DNA of 64,000 bases, taken from contig VZRS01015042.1 of assembly GCA_013398055.1 (NCBI GenBank), positions 1-64,000 of the forward strand, given 5' to 3'. Origin of the DNA: Ifrita kowaldi. Its lineage: Eukaryota; Chordata; Aves; Passeriformes; Cinclosomatidae. Below the pieces are notes generated by a model that saw only the letters and a list, made by a program, of their open reading frames with translations, was not told the DNA's origin and searched no databases. The position numbers and the translations under genes were made by a program. Shown one piece after another: positions 14,061-26,879 of this stretch. Numbering within the stretch: the stretch's first letter is position 1; every line of letters starts with the position of its first letter.

Positions 14061-14477
14061 AGCTCTTCCTACGGAGACACTTTTCTCCAGGCATACACTT
14101 CTGCAAAGAGGCCCTGCGCAAGCCATGTATGTACACACAGGGTAAAAACACAGCAGTTCTGTATGTGTCTGATATGTATAGCAGATAGGTGCAGTGCCAG
14201 GTTAAGCATTAATGCACTTATCGGTTCTGAGACTCTTGTATGATCTCTGCTGGCCAGTAAATGGTCATTCATACCAGGAGTGTCACCTCCTGTAATCCTG
14301 GAAGTGTCTGACCTTTGATCTTGCTGATTTGTTGTGTTCGAGTAGCCGGCTTTTTCCTTACGGGGATATATTTTCCACATCTGTGTTTTTCCCTTGTGGT
14401 TCCCTGAGCTGCCAACTATCGTCATTGCAACAATTTCTCTTCTGCCTGTGTTATTACTTATTTCATGTGGCTCCCAA

Positions 14478-14592
14478 ATCTTAGCAACAACCTTCTCAGT
14501 AAGACTGAGCCAAGGTCACCCAGCTATGCTGCACCAAAGTAGTTCTGGGGTCAGAGAGCTGGACTCAGGGGCTGTGGGTTATGCTCTATCTG
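14478..14592 (+). mobile_element. Possible MIR/CORE-SINE remnant
   Basis: Contains AACAACCTTCTCAGTAAGAC, then CTGAGCCAAGGTCACCCAGC, then GAGAGCTGGACTCAGG, and ends with a TGCTCTATC phrase. This order matches the core and downstream part of MIR-type SINEs known across amniotes (a 'caaggtcac.cagct' box followed by an 'agctgg..t' box). The copy is diverged. A minus-strand open frame of 118 codons (14,069-14,425) lies just upstream, has no recognisable domain, and is probably chance. Confidence 0.45.
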
Positions 14593-14795
14593 TAGTGTCA
14601 GTTATCTAACTACTTACATTATAACAACATTCCATGTAGCTTAGAAATCAGCCATCTTAAATTAAAACTCTGTAAATATTTCACTCTGTAGTCTTTATAA
14701 GATATGACAAAGAATTTTATTTATAGGATCTAGTCCTGAATTATTATTCTGTCTCTGAGAAAGGGAAATCCTTATGATGTCTGGAATACGTATGC

Positions 14796-14839
14796 ATATA
14801 TATATATATATATATATAGATATATATCTATCTATATAA
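14796..14839. repeat. (AT)n microsatellite with TATC tail
   Basis: An AT run of about 11 units continues into imperfect GATATATATCTATCTATATA sequence. Confidence 0.9.
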
Positions 14840-17800
14840 AATTTATTTATTTAGTTTTACAAATCTTTCTTATTTTGGAAGAGGGATTCAGATACTTTCC
14901 TGACATCCACAGGAACAGAAAATTATATGCCAGTAGCACAGCTTAAATGTAAGCACGTTTTAGGATTTTGGGAGTAGGTGTTACAGGACAGTACGATTGC
15001 TGTATTTCCTGAGCATTTTGAACTTTATTGAGGGGGATGGGAAGGCACAAGGAGCATGCTGCAATTTCTGAAAATGCTTGCTTTTCCTAATGTTGATTTC
15101 TAGACCTGATAGTCTAGACACTGTCTCTCCCATAAGAGGGGAAAAATTCCTAATGAAGACTGTGGAGGGAAGCAACTGTTTCATACCCTTGAGGTCAGTG
15201 TATAGATGTAAAAAGCAGGTGCCCAGGAAAAAATAAAGAAAGAACAGGAGACAAGTCAGCTGATTTTGGAATATAGAACACAGAGGGATGCTGGAGTGTG
15301 AAAAGTAAAATGGACAGAGAAATAATCTTTGAACAGAGTGAGAACAGCAGCACTAAAGCAACAGTAAGAATTCATTCAATAAGAACATTCTACTTTCCAG
15401 AACCAGAAATGCTCTAAGTATTTATATCACTACAAAACATTGGACCTAAACCACTGTCTTCAGAAGCTTTTTCCTCTGTGGTTAAAAGACAGTTCTATGA
15501 AATAATTCTTCAATGGGATTTAGCATGTGTCAGGCTGTGATTACATATGCTTGTTTGTTTTCAGTGAGCACTAAACTTCCAGCCAAAGTTTTTGTTTTAA
15601 TCTGAAAATAAATGAGAGTCTCTGTGACATTGGTATGAGTCTGGCACTTGTACCGATTCTGTCATAACAGACTGCACAGATTTCCATTTCAGCCCTTGGC
15701 AAAAGAATATGTGTGCCCAGTTCTCACTGATCTGAATGCATGTCAGGCACTTAGGGATGTTTTATGGGCTGAGAAAGTCGAAAAATGAGAATGACAAATT
15801 TGTTTCTTGCCTTTTCGAGTAGTCTTTTCCTTTTGTTTCTGTGATAAACTTAGTAATGAGAACTCTGGGTTGGTACTTATTAACTTCTTCTAGTTATAAA
15901 TTGTAAAACTAGACTGCAACATAGAAATGTCTTAATGAAAGAGGAAGAAGATCTGCAGTGGTGGGAAGGATGTGTGTTCAAAGAGCACTTTTCAAGTAGA
16001 AATTTGATTTTTCTGTCTTGGCATGGTGTAGAAATATATGAACAGGATTTGTCTTGGAAGAAAATTGGATTGTGCTGCAGAGGTGTATTGCACTGGTAGC
16101 AAGTGGGCAGTCAGTCATCCTACAGCCAGTTTAAAACACATGAAGCCCAGCAACAACTAAACAAAATCCTAAAATGTGTACAGTGTTTGTCTCAGCACAG
16201 CCACCTGTCACTGGTGTGTACAACTAAATGTCCATAGTCTCACAATTCCATCACATATCAATTAATTAAGTCTCAGTCAAAACACATTTTATTTCAATTC
16301 AACACAAGCCTCTAAAGGGCCAGTTGCCTTGGGTAGCTGAAGCTGCTATCTAGAGCTAGAAAACAGCAGGAATTAAATCCTGTATCTGTCTTTTGTGTTT
16401 GTCTTCAAGAAAACTGACTTAACCTCCTTTTGTCACAGATGATGAGCTGAACTACACTGACTGAGTTGCAAGAAGCAACATTAATAACAGTGTAGTTCCT
16501 GGCAGGGTCATGAGCCTGCTCTTAACCCAAAAAGAGCAAACAATGAATTCAACACTAGCAGTCCTTCACTGTAAACATTCATCAGATATTCTGATGCTGT
16601 TAATCCAGGTATGTTCTCATCAGATCTCTCCGTAAAATTCCAGCTCTAATTTAGAGTTGTCTGTCCATTTGTCAGACACCTAAGTTCACATCTTTATGAA
16701 GACTTTAAAAATTAATTCTGTTAACAATACTCACACTGCACTTCCTGACTGCTGTAATCATTCAATAATGTCTTTCTGAGCATCTAATGAAAAGATTAGG
16801 ACACCTTCCCTTCTATCTCTAGTAAGCCACAGATTGCACTCTAATTTTTTTTTGTACTGTAGATTTTAATAAATCATTTGGAGTAAAAGGTCTTGTAAAA
16901 GTAATAAAATAAAATTCCTATGCTGATATTGTTTTTATAATGAAATCATACACAAAGAAAAGCAATATATGTCATCAGAGTGCTTTTAAAAATTTTTCTT
17001 AATGAAGAGAAGAATGTTATGATCTGTGCAATCGGGAATAATTTTCATTTCTCACTTAAGATGACAGCATCAGGTTTACAAATGTCTCCAGAAAGAGTGA
17101 CAATAACCTGTCTAGGTTTACTCTTCTCAGATTCTTCTCAGCTTAAGTAATACAATTCTGTTATGACCAGAAAAACCCAAACAAAATCCAAATAAACCAC
17201 CCAACACAAAGAACACCTGAAATATTTCACAAAAGCGCAGAGTAAATTAAAAAGAAGAGAAAGTAAGGGATGGCTTTTTTTTCCCTATGGAACAGAAATA
17301 GCTCCAGTGTCTAAAATTTAGGGTGAAAAGTACTATCCTTTTTATTGTAATTGTATTAATCTATTTTTTTCAATTTGTGGGATCTTGTAAGAGGGCAAAA
17401 GTAAAATTAATATATGATAAGAACTATATGTATAAAACAGAAATTTACAACCACATGATACCTTTTGAATCCTTTGTCTGTAAGAATTAATATCGGAATG
17501 GTTTTATGTGTGGCTTTGGATCTGTGTTTCAGCTCTGTGACTTCAGCTGGTGACTTCTGATTCATGAATGAATATATTTATTAATCCAACTATAGATCAT
17601 GGAGAGCTCCAGCTCAGCACATCCAAAAAATTTTATTTTCTCCCTGCAGATATGTAGGTATGAGATAAACACATAATATTCATGCAGATCTAAAGTGGAT
17701 AACTCAGAATTACTGCTCTGTAACAGAAACATGATAGCAATAGATATTTCATGTTCTGAATATTACAAGTTTCTTTGTCTCCTCAAATTTTTTTCTGTTG

Positions 17801-19730
17801 TTCAAGTCCCACTAGAATCTGCTTGTACTTTGCCCAAAGCTTCCCCCCATCCATGACTACCTGTTGCTTACTCCTCCTTCATCTGTCTATGGAATGTGTA
17901 GTAGGAAAATGCTTTTTTGTTGAATTACACAAAATGCAGTAATCAGTACGTAACAAGATCATTTTTTTAATGGAGGAAGGTTTTTATCTTGGTAATTTCA
18001 ATCCTTTGTGATAAGTAGTCATTCTTTATAAAATAGCCATTTCTTGACACCACTGAATAATGCCTGTGACTATAACACACCCTGACCTTGGAAACCAGTC
18101 ATGCCCTCTAAAAAAAGGTAACCACAGTCCTAATAAAGGCCTGTTCCTTTGACAGGTCAAATACATCACCTTGAAAGTCTGATTTGAAATAAATAAATAA
18201 CCAAACCTTATTAAGTCAACAATTACAATTTTTAAAAGCTGTTTCATAGCTCTACAAAATCCAAAGAGGGTTAGAATCCCAATGATCCATGAATTCCCTG
18301 TTTTTTCAAAAATTTTGGTTCAGATGTTAAGATCCTTTTTCCCTAGAATACCAATTCATAAATGACCCTTTCAGTATTATCGTACTGACATCCTTTTGGT
18401 TTGTTGAAGTTAGACATTCTTTGATCATGAAGGCTCTTACTGCATTATTAAACAAAAGTATTGGAGCCCTGAGGTAGGGACATGGGAAATTCAACTGAAA
18501 GCAGTTTCCATAACCTCTCACTTGATTAAGCTATTTCTGAACAATTTGTTAAATCCTATTAAATGGAAACATTTGGGTATCACATACTCGTATGATGTCT
18601 GACTTGGCTAATTGTGTCTTCAGGCCTCAAAGGCTTAGCTCAGTGCAAGCGTGATGCACGTTTGATGAACAAGTCAAAAGCAAAAGTGTTGAAAAAGAAA
18701 TTCTGACTCTCTCCCTGCCATGTCCTTTGCTCCCAGACCTCTTACTGTGTATGAGTAAGCGTCAAGTTGTTTCTCAAAGGTTTTCTGTGTCCAAGAGGTC
18801 TCAATCCGCATTTTGGGATGAATGTACCTGTCAATTTGATACCCACAGCCATCTTATCAAAACCAGTCATGCACGCATAAACCAAATGCAGAATGATGGC
18901 AATATTTTGAACTCACAACAAGAAGCCATAGGCTTTTGTTGCAGTTAAAGAAAATTAATTGTAAATAATTTCATTACTATTTGACTTCAATATTAATTAG
19001 AGAAATACAGACATCAAAGTTCACAGAATGTGTAGGTATGTGTGTGTATTAGATATTGGATAAAGTGCTGTATCTGCTAAACCGAAAAAAAAAGCAGCAT
19101 AGTCTTAATACAGGCAACTTCAGAAAATGTTGGTATCTCTATGAGACAACTGTATATTTTCATGTAGCTAAAAAAGTCTCATCATTTTAGTTGGTTTTGC
19201 AACAGACACTTTGGCACTGACAAACATGCAGGCTTAGAAGGGAATTGAAAACACCCAGGCTGAGGTGTCAGAAAATAATTGCTTCATAAAACTAAAGTTT
19301 ATTTCTCAGAGGTCCCAGCTTTTCTTAAAAACAGACCTATCCTTGCTTGCTACAGGAGACTTCATCTTTTAAGTTTTGCTTTATGTACAAACAGAGGTGT
19401 TCTGCAGATTATGCCTTTCACCTATGAGAGAGTAAAAAAAAGTGGGGAAAAAAATAAAGGCAATGTATTTGCCCTAAAGAACTCACAGGCAAGACCACTT
19501 AAAATATTTACATTGAATTAATGTGAGAAGCTGACTTGCTAATATATATAGCTTTATGGTTTGTATTACAATAATCAATAATTCTGACAAAAGCCACAAG
19601 GAAAATAAATAAGAGTAAGTGCACTAGATGCTATATTACTTAAGCTATTTAAGAAACACTGTGAACATTTAAGGTTAGTTTACCAGCGTATGTAAATATG
19701 TCCTGGAGTGCTGATACTCCAACTATACGT
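14840..19730. other. Unique AT-rich DNA, no gene seen
   Basis: No recognisable gene, CR1 tail or LTR edge. Open frames are at most about 75 codons and show no signature. Confidence 0.6.
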
Positions 19731-19733
19731 TTT

Positions 19734-19860
19734 GGTAGTTTGTTTTGGTTTGTTTTGGTTTGTTTGGTCTTTTTTAGGGGTCTTTATTTTATTTTATGTA
19801 TTTTATTTTATTTTATATTATGTAATGCAATGTTATGTTATTTATTTAATTGTTGTTGTT
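19734..19860. repeat. T-rich simple repeats, (TTTTGG)n then (TTTTA)n
   Basis: A TTTTGGTTTG-type repeat of about four units is followed by TTTTATTTTATTTTA units and then ATGTTATG/TTATTT variants. Low-complexity tract without coding content. Confidence 0.85.
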
Positions 19861-21876
19861 TCTATGTATAGAATGTGAGTTTTAACTCTTCATAGAAAGA
19901 GATTATTATTTGAGCTAGATGACCTATGGTAGCAATGTGTGTATTCAATTTTTCCAGGGAATGAATGACCGGGGAGATGCATCAGCTTAACCTCTAGTGA
20001 ACCATTTCAAATTGTCCTCCTGCAACTCTAAATCTAATTTCTGAAATTTAATGCACACTGCCTGAAGCACCAGTCTGCTTTCACAGTTTTATTTTCAGGA
20101 ATGGTAGTTTTAAACTTTGCATGTATCAAAGATAGTAATTGTCATATCGGAATATTATTTTTGCCAGTTAGGTTTTGAGGACTTTCACCAATGAAAAAGG
20201 CACCTAAAGTTGACTGTGGACAAGTGTGATTTGAAAGTAAATTAATAATATTGTCTAAACATTTTGATTACAATCTTTAAATGAATATTGTACATGAACA
20301 AGAATATTCCTAAATCAGCAAACTTGAAACTAGCAGTTATTTTAAAAGTGTTTCTTCCATAATGTAAGTTAGGCTTTCAAAATCCTTAACAACCAATTTC
20401 TCTGAAATTAACAGGTATAACATTGCACAAAACACCCCTGAACTGTACATAAACAAGACCTAACTTAAGTAAATCATAACAGAACCATTAGCTAAATGGT
20501 TCTCTAGAAAAGGGGGTCTAACTCAGCAGTAGGAAGAGTGATGCTGGCAACAAAACAAGTTAAAACTCCCCAAACAAATTTTTATCCTATATTTTGAAGA
20601 AGAAGCAGATAGAGAAAGAATCTTTGCTTCAGGTTTATAGGTCAGAGGAGTGATCTTATTTTTTATCAAACAATATATTGAAATTATGATGAGAGTAAAT
20701 AATTGAATCACACAATAAATCTGTGGCAGATTAATTCAAAAGTAGCAAAGGATAAACCTGGCTATTTTGAGGCTAAAATATTATTTGATTTATATCTAGG
20801 AGTGTGCTGCAGGTAACTATCTCTAATTAACACCTCACATCAAACATGGACAAGATGGCACACATGCAACCGGTTTGGGACTGATGTTAGATCCTCAGAA
20901 AAAGCTTTCTATCCTGGAAAGTAATTATAGAGCTGAAGAGAGTGGGAAAAACATATAACTTATACTGAAATTAGCCACACCAGTGAAGCCTTTGCAATTG
21001 AATTGGCAATCGAGGAAAAAAAGGTAGATGGACTAGAAAAATGAACACATTTGTTTTCTAGTCATAAAGCAGATAATCAGAGTACTAGATGATCTGCAGA
21101 GTATTTAATTGCTGTTGTGGTGAGCATCTATCACACATTAGTGCTGTTACGGATGTTGCTTAAGGTTTCATTTTAGTCAAATCACATAGTTCTACTTGTG
21201 TGAGTTGTACTGAAATAGATGACATTACTTACCTGACTAAGCTTAGCAATATTTTACCCATTAGCTCTTAATTTGTGGGTTAAATTTCTTTTCATAAATA
21301 GTTTATAAGCATCATGTTGCTTCTTGCACATTCATTTCCTTTTTTCAGAAATCATCTTTGAATGTTGGTTTATACTGAAAGCAAGTGGCCATTATAATTA
21401 TTATTTGCTTTCATGAAAAAATGACTAAGTCGCACTAATTCTGGTTTCCATGGTTAGAGGTTGTCAACAAATTATAAACATGAGAACAACTGACCTTGGG
21501 GAAAAATGATGGCTGTAAAGTATATGAAAAATTATGGGTATTTTGAAAATAATTTTGAGCCATTTATGATTATAATTTCTGTAGGTAGTGTGAAAGAGTT
21601 AAGTTGATTCTCATACTAGATGAATTTTTTCTCTTATATGCATGTTTTCTTTAATAATCGAATTTCATCGCTAGCGTTGTGAGTAAAGGTCCAGTAACTG
21701 ATTTTTTCTTCTGTACCTCTGTGGTTCAGTTATTTTCCCCCTCTAGACTATATTTTCTCCTAAAATAAAATACAGCATAACTGACCGTGCACTAGTATAA
21801 ATAAAATAATTATTTTTGTGTCTTCGTTACATACACAGACACATTCTATGTAATCCTCTTTAGTATGTTTTCTCAT
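19861..21876. other. Unique AT-rich DNA, no gene seen
   Basis: Nothing recognisable. Ends at the 5' truncation point of the CR1 that begins near 21,878. Confidence 0.6.
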
Positions 21877-21877
21877 T

Positions 21878-22350
21878 AAGTTGCAGATGACACCAAGTTG
21901 GGCAGGAGTGTTGATCTGCTGGACAGCAGGAATGCTCTACACAGGGATCTGGACAGGCTGGATGGATGGGCTAAGGACAACTGTATGAGCTTTAATAAGG
22001 TGAAGTGCCGAGTGCTGCACTTGGATTACAACAACCCCATGCAGCGCTACAGGCTGGGGAACGGTGGATTGAGGGTTGTTCAATGGACAAGTACTTGGGA
22101 ATGCTGGTCAACAGCCAGCTGGATATGAGCCAGCGTGTGCCCAGGTGGCCAAGAAGGCCGGTGGAATCTTAGTCTGTATCAAGAATAGTGTGGCCAGCAG
22201 GACCAGGGCAGTGATCACCCCTCTGTACTGGGCACCGGTGAGGCTATGCCTCAAGTATTTTGTCCAGTTTTGAGTCCCTCACTTCAAAAAGGAAATTGAG
22301 GTGCTGGAGCATGTCCAGAGAAAGGCAACAAAGCTGGTGAAGGATGTAAA
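21878..22350 (+). mobile_element. CR1 LINE, host copy, 5' segment (late RT)
   Basis: Sense CR1 beginning almost exactly at the reverse-transcriptase catalytic box. LADDTKL is encoded from 21,881, with the two aspartates at 21,887-21,892. Next come the 'LDRLDGWAKDNCMSFNKVKCRVLHLDYNNPMQRY' region (about 21,950-22,051) and the 'SQRAQVAKKA.GIL' and 'SVASRTRAVITPLYW' regions, split over two frames by an indel near 22,080. It breaks off near 22,350 where another CR1 is inserted in reverse, and resumes at about 22,775. The element is 5'-truncated, which is normal for CR1, and cannot be active. Confidence 0.93.
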
Positions 22351-22690
22351 GAGAATCACAGAACCACAGAATATTGTGATTTGGAAGGGACCCACAAGGA
22401 TCAAGTCCAACTCCTAGCCCTGCATAGGACAGCCCCAACAATCCCACCACGTGCCTGACAGTGGTGTCCAAACACTTGAACTCTGTCAAGCTTGGTGCTG
22501 TGACCACTTCCCTGGGAAACTCTTTCCAATACTCAACCACGCTGTGTGTGCAGAACCTTTTCCTAATATCCCAACTTAACCTCCCCTGACTGAGCTTCAT
22601 GCTGTTCCCTTGAGTTCTGTCATTGCTCACCAGAGAGAAGAGACCAGTGCTTGTCCCTTTGCTTCCTCTCATAAGGAAGTTGGATATCCC
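22350..22690 (-). mobile_element. CR1 LINE nested in reverse inside another CR1
   Basis: On the plus strand it opens with GAATCACAGAACCACAGAAT, the reverse complement of a CR1 3' tail. It continues as antisense CR1. The minus-strand frame (about 22,490-22,672) gives the end of ORF2: 'NDRTQGNSMKLSQGR', then a Trp and the PREVVTAPSLTEF motif, followed by the 3' UTR. This 3' UTR differs from the host copy, so it is a different CR1 subfamily. It lies inside a sense CR1 and is therefore the younger insertion. The 5' end, near 22,690, is truncated. Confidence 0.9.
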
Positions 22691-22774
22691 CAGCTTCCCA
22701 CCATCCCTTCTACAGCTTCATCACTGTGCCTTTTCCATGCATTCTACTTCTCAAAATTTCTCATATTTCTTTCT
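22691..22774. other. Unassigned segment between nested and host CR1
   Basis: About 85 bases, pyrimidine-rich and AT-rich, that I cannot place in either CR1 copy. It may be diverged CR1, filler added at insertion, or a further small insertion. Confidence 0.4.
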
Positions 22775-23188
22775 TATATGTCCTGTGAGGAGTGGCTGAG
22801 GGAGTGAGTCTGTTTAGCCTGGAGAAGAGGGGGCTCAGAGAAGACCTTATTGCTCTCTATGACTGCCTGAAAGGAGGCTGTAAAAAAGTGGGACTTCCAT
22901 GTCTCTTCTGCCATATCTCATGTGAAAGGATGAGAGAAAATGGTCTTAAATTGCACCAGCAAGGTTCAGATTAAATATTATAAAAAAAAAATTCACTGAA
23001 AGAGTGGATAAGCATTGGAATAAATTGCTCAGGGAGGTGGTGGAGTCATACTCTGGAAGAATTTAAGAAGTGTCTGGATGTGGCACTTGAGGATATGGTT
23101 TAGGAGTGATTATGGTGATGCCAGGTTGACAGTTGACTAGATGAACTCAAAGATCTCTTCCAACCTTGATGGGTCTTTGATTATGTGC
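22775..23188 (+). mobile_element. CR1 LINE, host copy, 3' segment
   Basis: Resumption of the sense CR1. It encodes 'CEEWLRE', then a broken 'LFSLEKRGLREDLIALYDCLKGGCKKVG' (22,809-22,892), then HW-type and 'REVVES'-type ORF2 C-terminal sequence around 23,006-23,050, and the 3' UTR phrase GATCTCTTCCAACCTTGATG. It ends near 23,188 with a worn tail (GTCTTTGATTATGTGCTT). The tail decay shows it is older than the nested copy. Confidence 0.92.
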
Positions 23189-24075
23189 TTATGTCCTGCA
23201 GAATAACAGAATAATGACTTTATCCGAGTTGTACAGTAATCTGTGGCACCAAAAATGTCTTATCTTCCTTTTAAATAGGTATTACATAAATATTTCCAAA
23301 ACTTCCATGAAGTATACTATGCATGTACGCAAGAATCATAGTCTTTTACCTCAAACTCTTAGTTCCTTTATTGAGAAGTTGACTAAATCAGGGGACTAGT
23401 CTTATTTACTTAAGTGGTACTACAGTGCAAGAGCACATGCAGGACGTGTGTCCTGGTTGCATTCCGTTCTGTGGTTACTGAGATTACAGCATACCAAATG
23501 ACTAAAACTTCTTTTTCATGAAGAAAGAAGATGATCCAGGAACAGATACACAGAATGTTGAATTTTCTATCTGATTGTGAAGCTAGTTTTGAACACCTAA
23601 TTACAGACCCTATAACTTAGCGCTGGTGTGTTTGATCAAATGTTTTTTCAGGTTGCTAAATATGAGCTATACTGCTTTCCAAAGGCTTTTACATCATTTG
23701 TTTTTAACTCCTGCAATGATTCTTCCTTTCACGTACCGTTTACTTTCATTTACCAGGCATTTTAGTAGCTTGGCTCATTTAGTTTATGTGATGGCACTTG
23801 TTTATCCATGATAACTCATGTTATTAATTTCACATAGAAAATGTACCATTATGAAAAAAACTGCCAAAAACCAGGAGCTGTAATCAAATACTTCATACAA
23901 AAATGAGTTATGTCTCTGAATATCATAAGAAAGGATCCATTTTTCAGCACCCAAACCACCTTAGAATTTATCATCCATTCTGTTTTCTCTTGTGCTGTGG
24001 ATACCAAATGATTAGCTAACAGACATCTTTTACATATCAAATGCAAATTCTGACTGGTAAGATATTTTAACCACA
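23189..24075. other. Unique AT-rich DNA
   Basis: No gene or repeat recognised. Open frames of up to 75 codons have no signature. Confidence 0.55.
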
Positions 24076-24078
24076 CAA

Positions 24079-24203
24079 TTAAAAAAACAAAAACAAAATC
24101 AAAACCAGCCTACCAAACAATATCCCCCACCAAAAAAAAAAAAAAAAACCCAAACAAAAAAAATCTCAACCCCCCAACCAACCAAAAAACTCCAAAAAAC
24201 CTA
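24079..24203. repeat. A-rich / (CAAAA)n low-complexity tract
   Basis: A-rich sequence with repeated CAAAAC and CCAACC-type units, containing a run of 18 A interrupted only at its ends (about 24,130-24,148). No coding content. Confidence 0.85.
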
Positions 24204-24828
24204 CCAGGATTTATTTTCATATGTTGGTAGACTATATGAAATTCATATTTTTCATAGCCAACTTGGCAGTTGCTTATTCCTTTATGAACAAATTCTGTTG
24301 CTTTTGCTCAGAAAACACATATGACATACATATTATCATTTTTTCAATAGACAATATTCTGTGTTTGTGGGACTAACTTTTCCCAGAACATGCAGTGCCT
24401 TACTGGATATCTCCCTTGCTTTGTTCCAGATTTGGTGAATCTAATATATTGAATTATAGCCATTTGCTTATCACTGAAGGAGGGAAGCATGCAGAACTGG
24501 TAGTAGTATACATTCCATTGAACATACCTTTTCAATGGAGAACTTTATTTTCAATTCTGCTTGATTTTAAGCACCCTGTTTTTCTTCATTTTGTTAATAT
24601 AACATCAGAATGAGTCCTTGCTGCTTCATAGGGTAACCCACCATATATATATCCATATGAGTCTATGTGTGTAAACACATGCAAAGCAGAGGTCTAGGTT
24701 TTGGAAAATACCTGGAGTTCCACCCACCCACAGAGGAAAAAGCTGTATCTGAATTCAAGGGAGAGGGAGAAAAAGTGCAATCCGACTGCTGAAGAAAAAA
24801 TGTCGAGGCAGCCTTGCTGCAAGGCATT

Positions 24829-25395
24829 TAGAATCATAGGACCCTAGAACAGTTTGGTTTGGAAGAGATCTCAAAGATAATCTAGTTCCAACCCCTCTGC
24901 CCTAGGCAAGGATACCTTCCATTAGGTTGCTCAAAGCCAAACTGGCCTTGAACACTTCCATGGATGGAGCACACACAGCTTGTCTGGGCAACCCATTCCA
25001 GTGCCTTGCCACCCTCACAGTAGAGAATTTCTGCCCAATATCTAATCTAAACCTTCTCTCTTTCCTTTTAAACCCCTTCTCCCTTGTCCCATCACTACAT
25101 GCCTTTGTAAATAGCCCCTCTCTTGCTTTCTTGTAGGCCCCCTTCAAGTACTGGAAGGCTGCTCTAAGGTCTTCCTTCAGCCTTGTCTCCTTCAGATTGA
25201 ACAACCCCAGTTCTCTCAGGCTGTCTCCATAGAAGAGGTGATCCAGCACACTGAGTATCTTTTTGACCCTCCTCTGGATTTATTGGCCTTTTTATGCTGG
25301 GGGGCCCAGAGCTGTACACACTTCTTCAGATGGGATCCCATGAGAGTGGAGTAGAGGAGAATCAGCACCCTCGGCCTGCCAGTACCAGTAGCTTC
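24829..25395 (-). mobile_element. CR1 LINE, antisense, 3' portion with readable ORF2 end
   Basis: Opens on the plus strand with AGAATCATAGGACCCTAGAA, an inverted CR1 3' tail. The minus-strand frame 24,902-25,249 reads through the ORF2 C-terminus without a stop: 'LRELGLFNLKETRLKEDLRAAFQYLKG', 'RFRLDIGQKF', 'RHWNGLPRQAV', 'PSMEVFKASL'. Upstream on that strand is the 'VQLWAPQ'-like region near 25,310. The intact frame suggests a moderately young copy. It is 5'-truncated near 25,395. Confidence 0.93.
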
Positions 25396-25479
25396 AAAAA
25401 TAATGGTTCAGAACACAGAAGGGTATTGAGAAGAACTTATTCTAAAACGAAAAGACCTGACTATACCACTCATTAAAGA

Positions 25480-25590
25480 ATTACAGAATCACAGAATCTC
25501 TTCTGAGTTAGAAGGGACCCACAAGGATCATGGAGTCCAGCTCCTGGCCGTGCACAGGACCATCCTCAGTGCCTCTGAGTTTCTGCTGAC
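25480..25590 (-). mobile_element. CR1 LINE, antisense, 3' tail only
   Basis: ACAGAATCACAGAATCTCTT is followed by AGAAGGGACCCACAAGGATC and the phrase for TCCAGCTCCTGGCC. This is the inverted tail and 3' UTR of the same CR1 type as the nested copy at 22,350. It is separated from the previous CR1 by about 85 bases and is a separate, heavily 5'-truncated insertion. Confidence 0.88.
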
Positions 25591-25594
25591 ACAA

Positions 25595-26870
25595 ATCTTC
25601 ATTGGAAAATATTTTCATGTAATCATGAAACAATACTAAACACTGTTTCAGTAAAGAGCACCAGTAAAATAAAGGTATCCTGTTTAGCTAATGTCAGATT
25701 AAGCTTCATTAATACTCACAAGGAGGAATTTTTTTGTCAGAGCTAGAGCTGTTCATAGTTCGACCTTCATACTGGGCTTTTTGTTTAAATTTAACTGTTA
25801 TTTAAAAAAAGATCCTGGATTACGTCTGTGTTTCTTTAGGTATGATTTGTGGTTTTGTCTTTAACTTAAGTCTACCCTCCATTTAACCAGCACTCCAGTC
25901 CTGTCATCAATAAAACTTTGAGTTTTGGGGGAAATCCATGACCAGAAATGTCACAGATTAAACTGTTGGCAGCACTGACAAGGCAACATTGTTAATGTTG
26001 CCATGGCAGAAATTCCACATAATTTAGTACTAAAGGCCTTTGTTGTTTTGGTGTTTCTTTCTTTTATGTACTGCCTGAGTCCTGTGTACGCAGAGATAAC
26101 ATTCATATGTATCACATTGCAACTCTTGGTTTACTTTGGATTTATAAATGATTCACAGCAAATTCAATCACACTGTATGTCTTTGAAGGTACAGTACTCT
26201 ATGAATAACCAAGTCCCTAGGGTAGATTGAAAATTATTGCACATACATTTGAAATAACTTTCAGTATTTTGCAAGTGAGGATGATGATGGAGTTGTATGT
26301 TCTAGAGTATAGGAATATGATAATGGCGTCTAGTCATTTGAATAAATGATAAATATGCTCCCACCATCTTAACAAATGAAGCAATTTAAAATGTAAGTTG
26401 AACAACAAGGGCTCAGGAGGGATAAGACAAAGCAGAAAATAAAACCAGAGCTAAGACAGCAACAAAAGACAGAAAAGCAATGAGCTCCAACGGAAAAAGA
26501 TGGAAAAAACCCTAAGTGTCATATCCCAGTGTGGCCTTGTTTCACAATTGTGCATGAACAGTGGTTGTGGGTATTTAGAGCACTGAAGCACTGTCCATAG
26601 CTCTGTCATGAGGAGTCAGAAGATGTTGTATGTCGTGGAAGTTACTGGCACCCAGACACTTCTCTGCAAAATATGACTGACCAGCCACATATCAAGGTTA
26701 ACAGATCTTTGCAATGATGTGTAAGAGTCTAGAAAAAATTAAAGGAGTTGCATTTAGCTACTGTTAGTACTAAAATTTCACAGAATATGAATGTGTCTTC
26801 AAAACAAAAAAAATACTGTGTATATGTGCCAGAGCTCGCAGTCTTCTGAGTCTTGGATGATGATTTCTCA
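25595..26870. other. Unique AT-rich DNA
   Basis: No gene recognised. A plus-strand frame of 75 codons at 26,003-26,230 has hydrophobic stretches but no recognisable family. Confidence 0.55.
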
Positions 26871-26879
26871 GAGCAGAGC

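Noticed and set aside
14069..14425. 118-codon minus-strand frame as a gene
   Set aside because: No recognisable domain. It lies next to a MIR-like fragment and its composition looks random.
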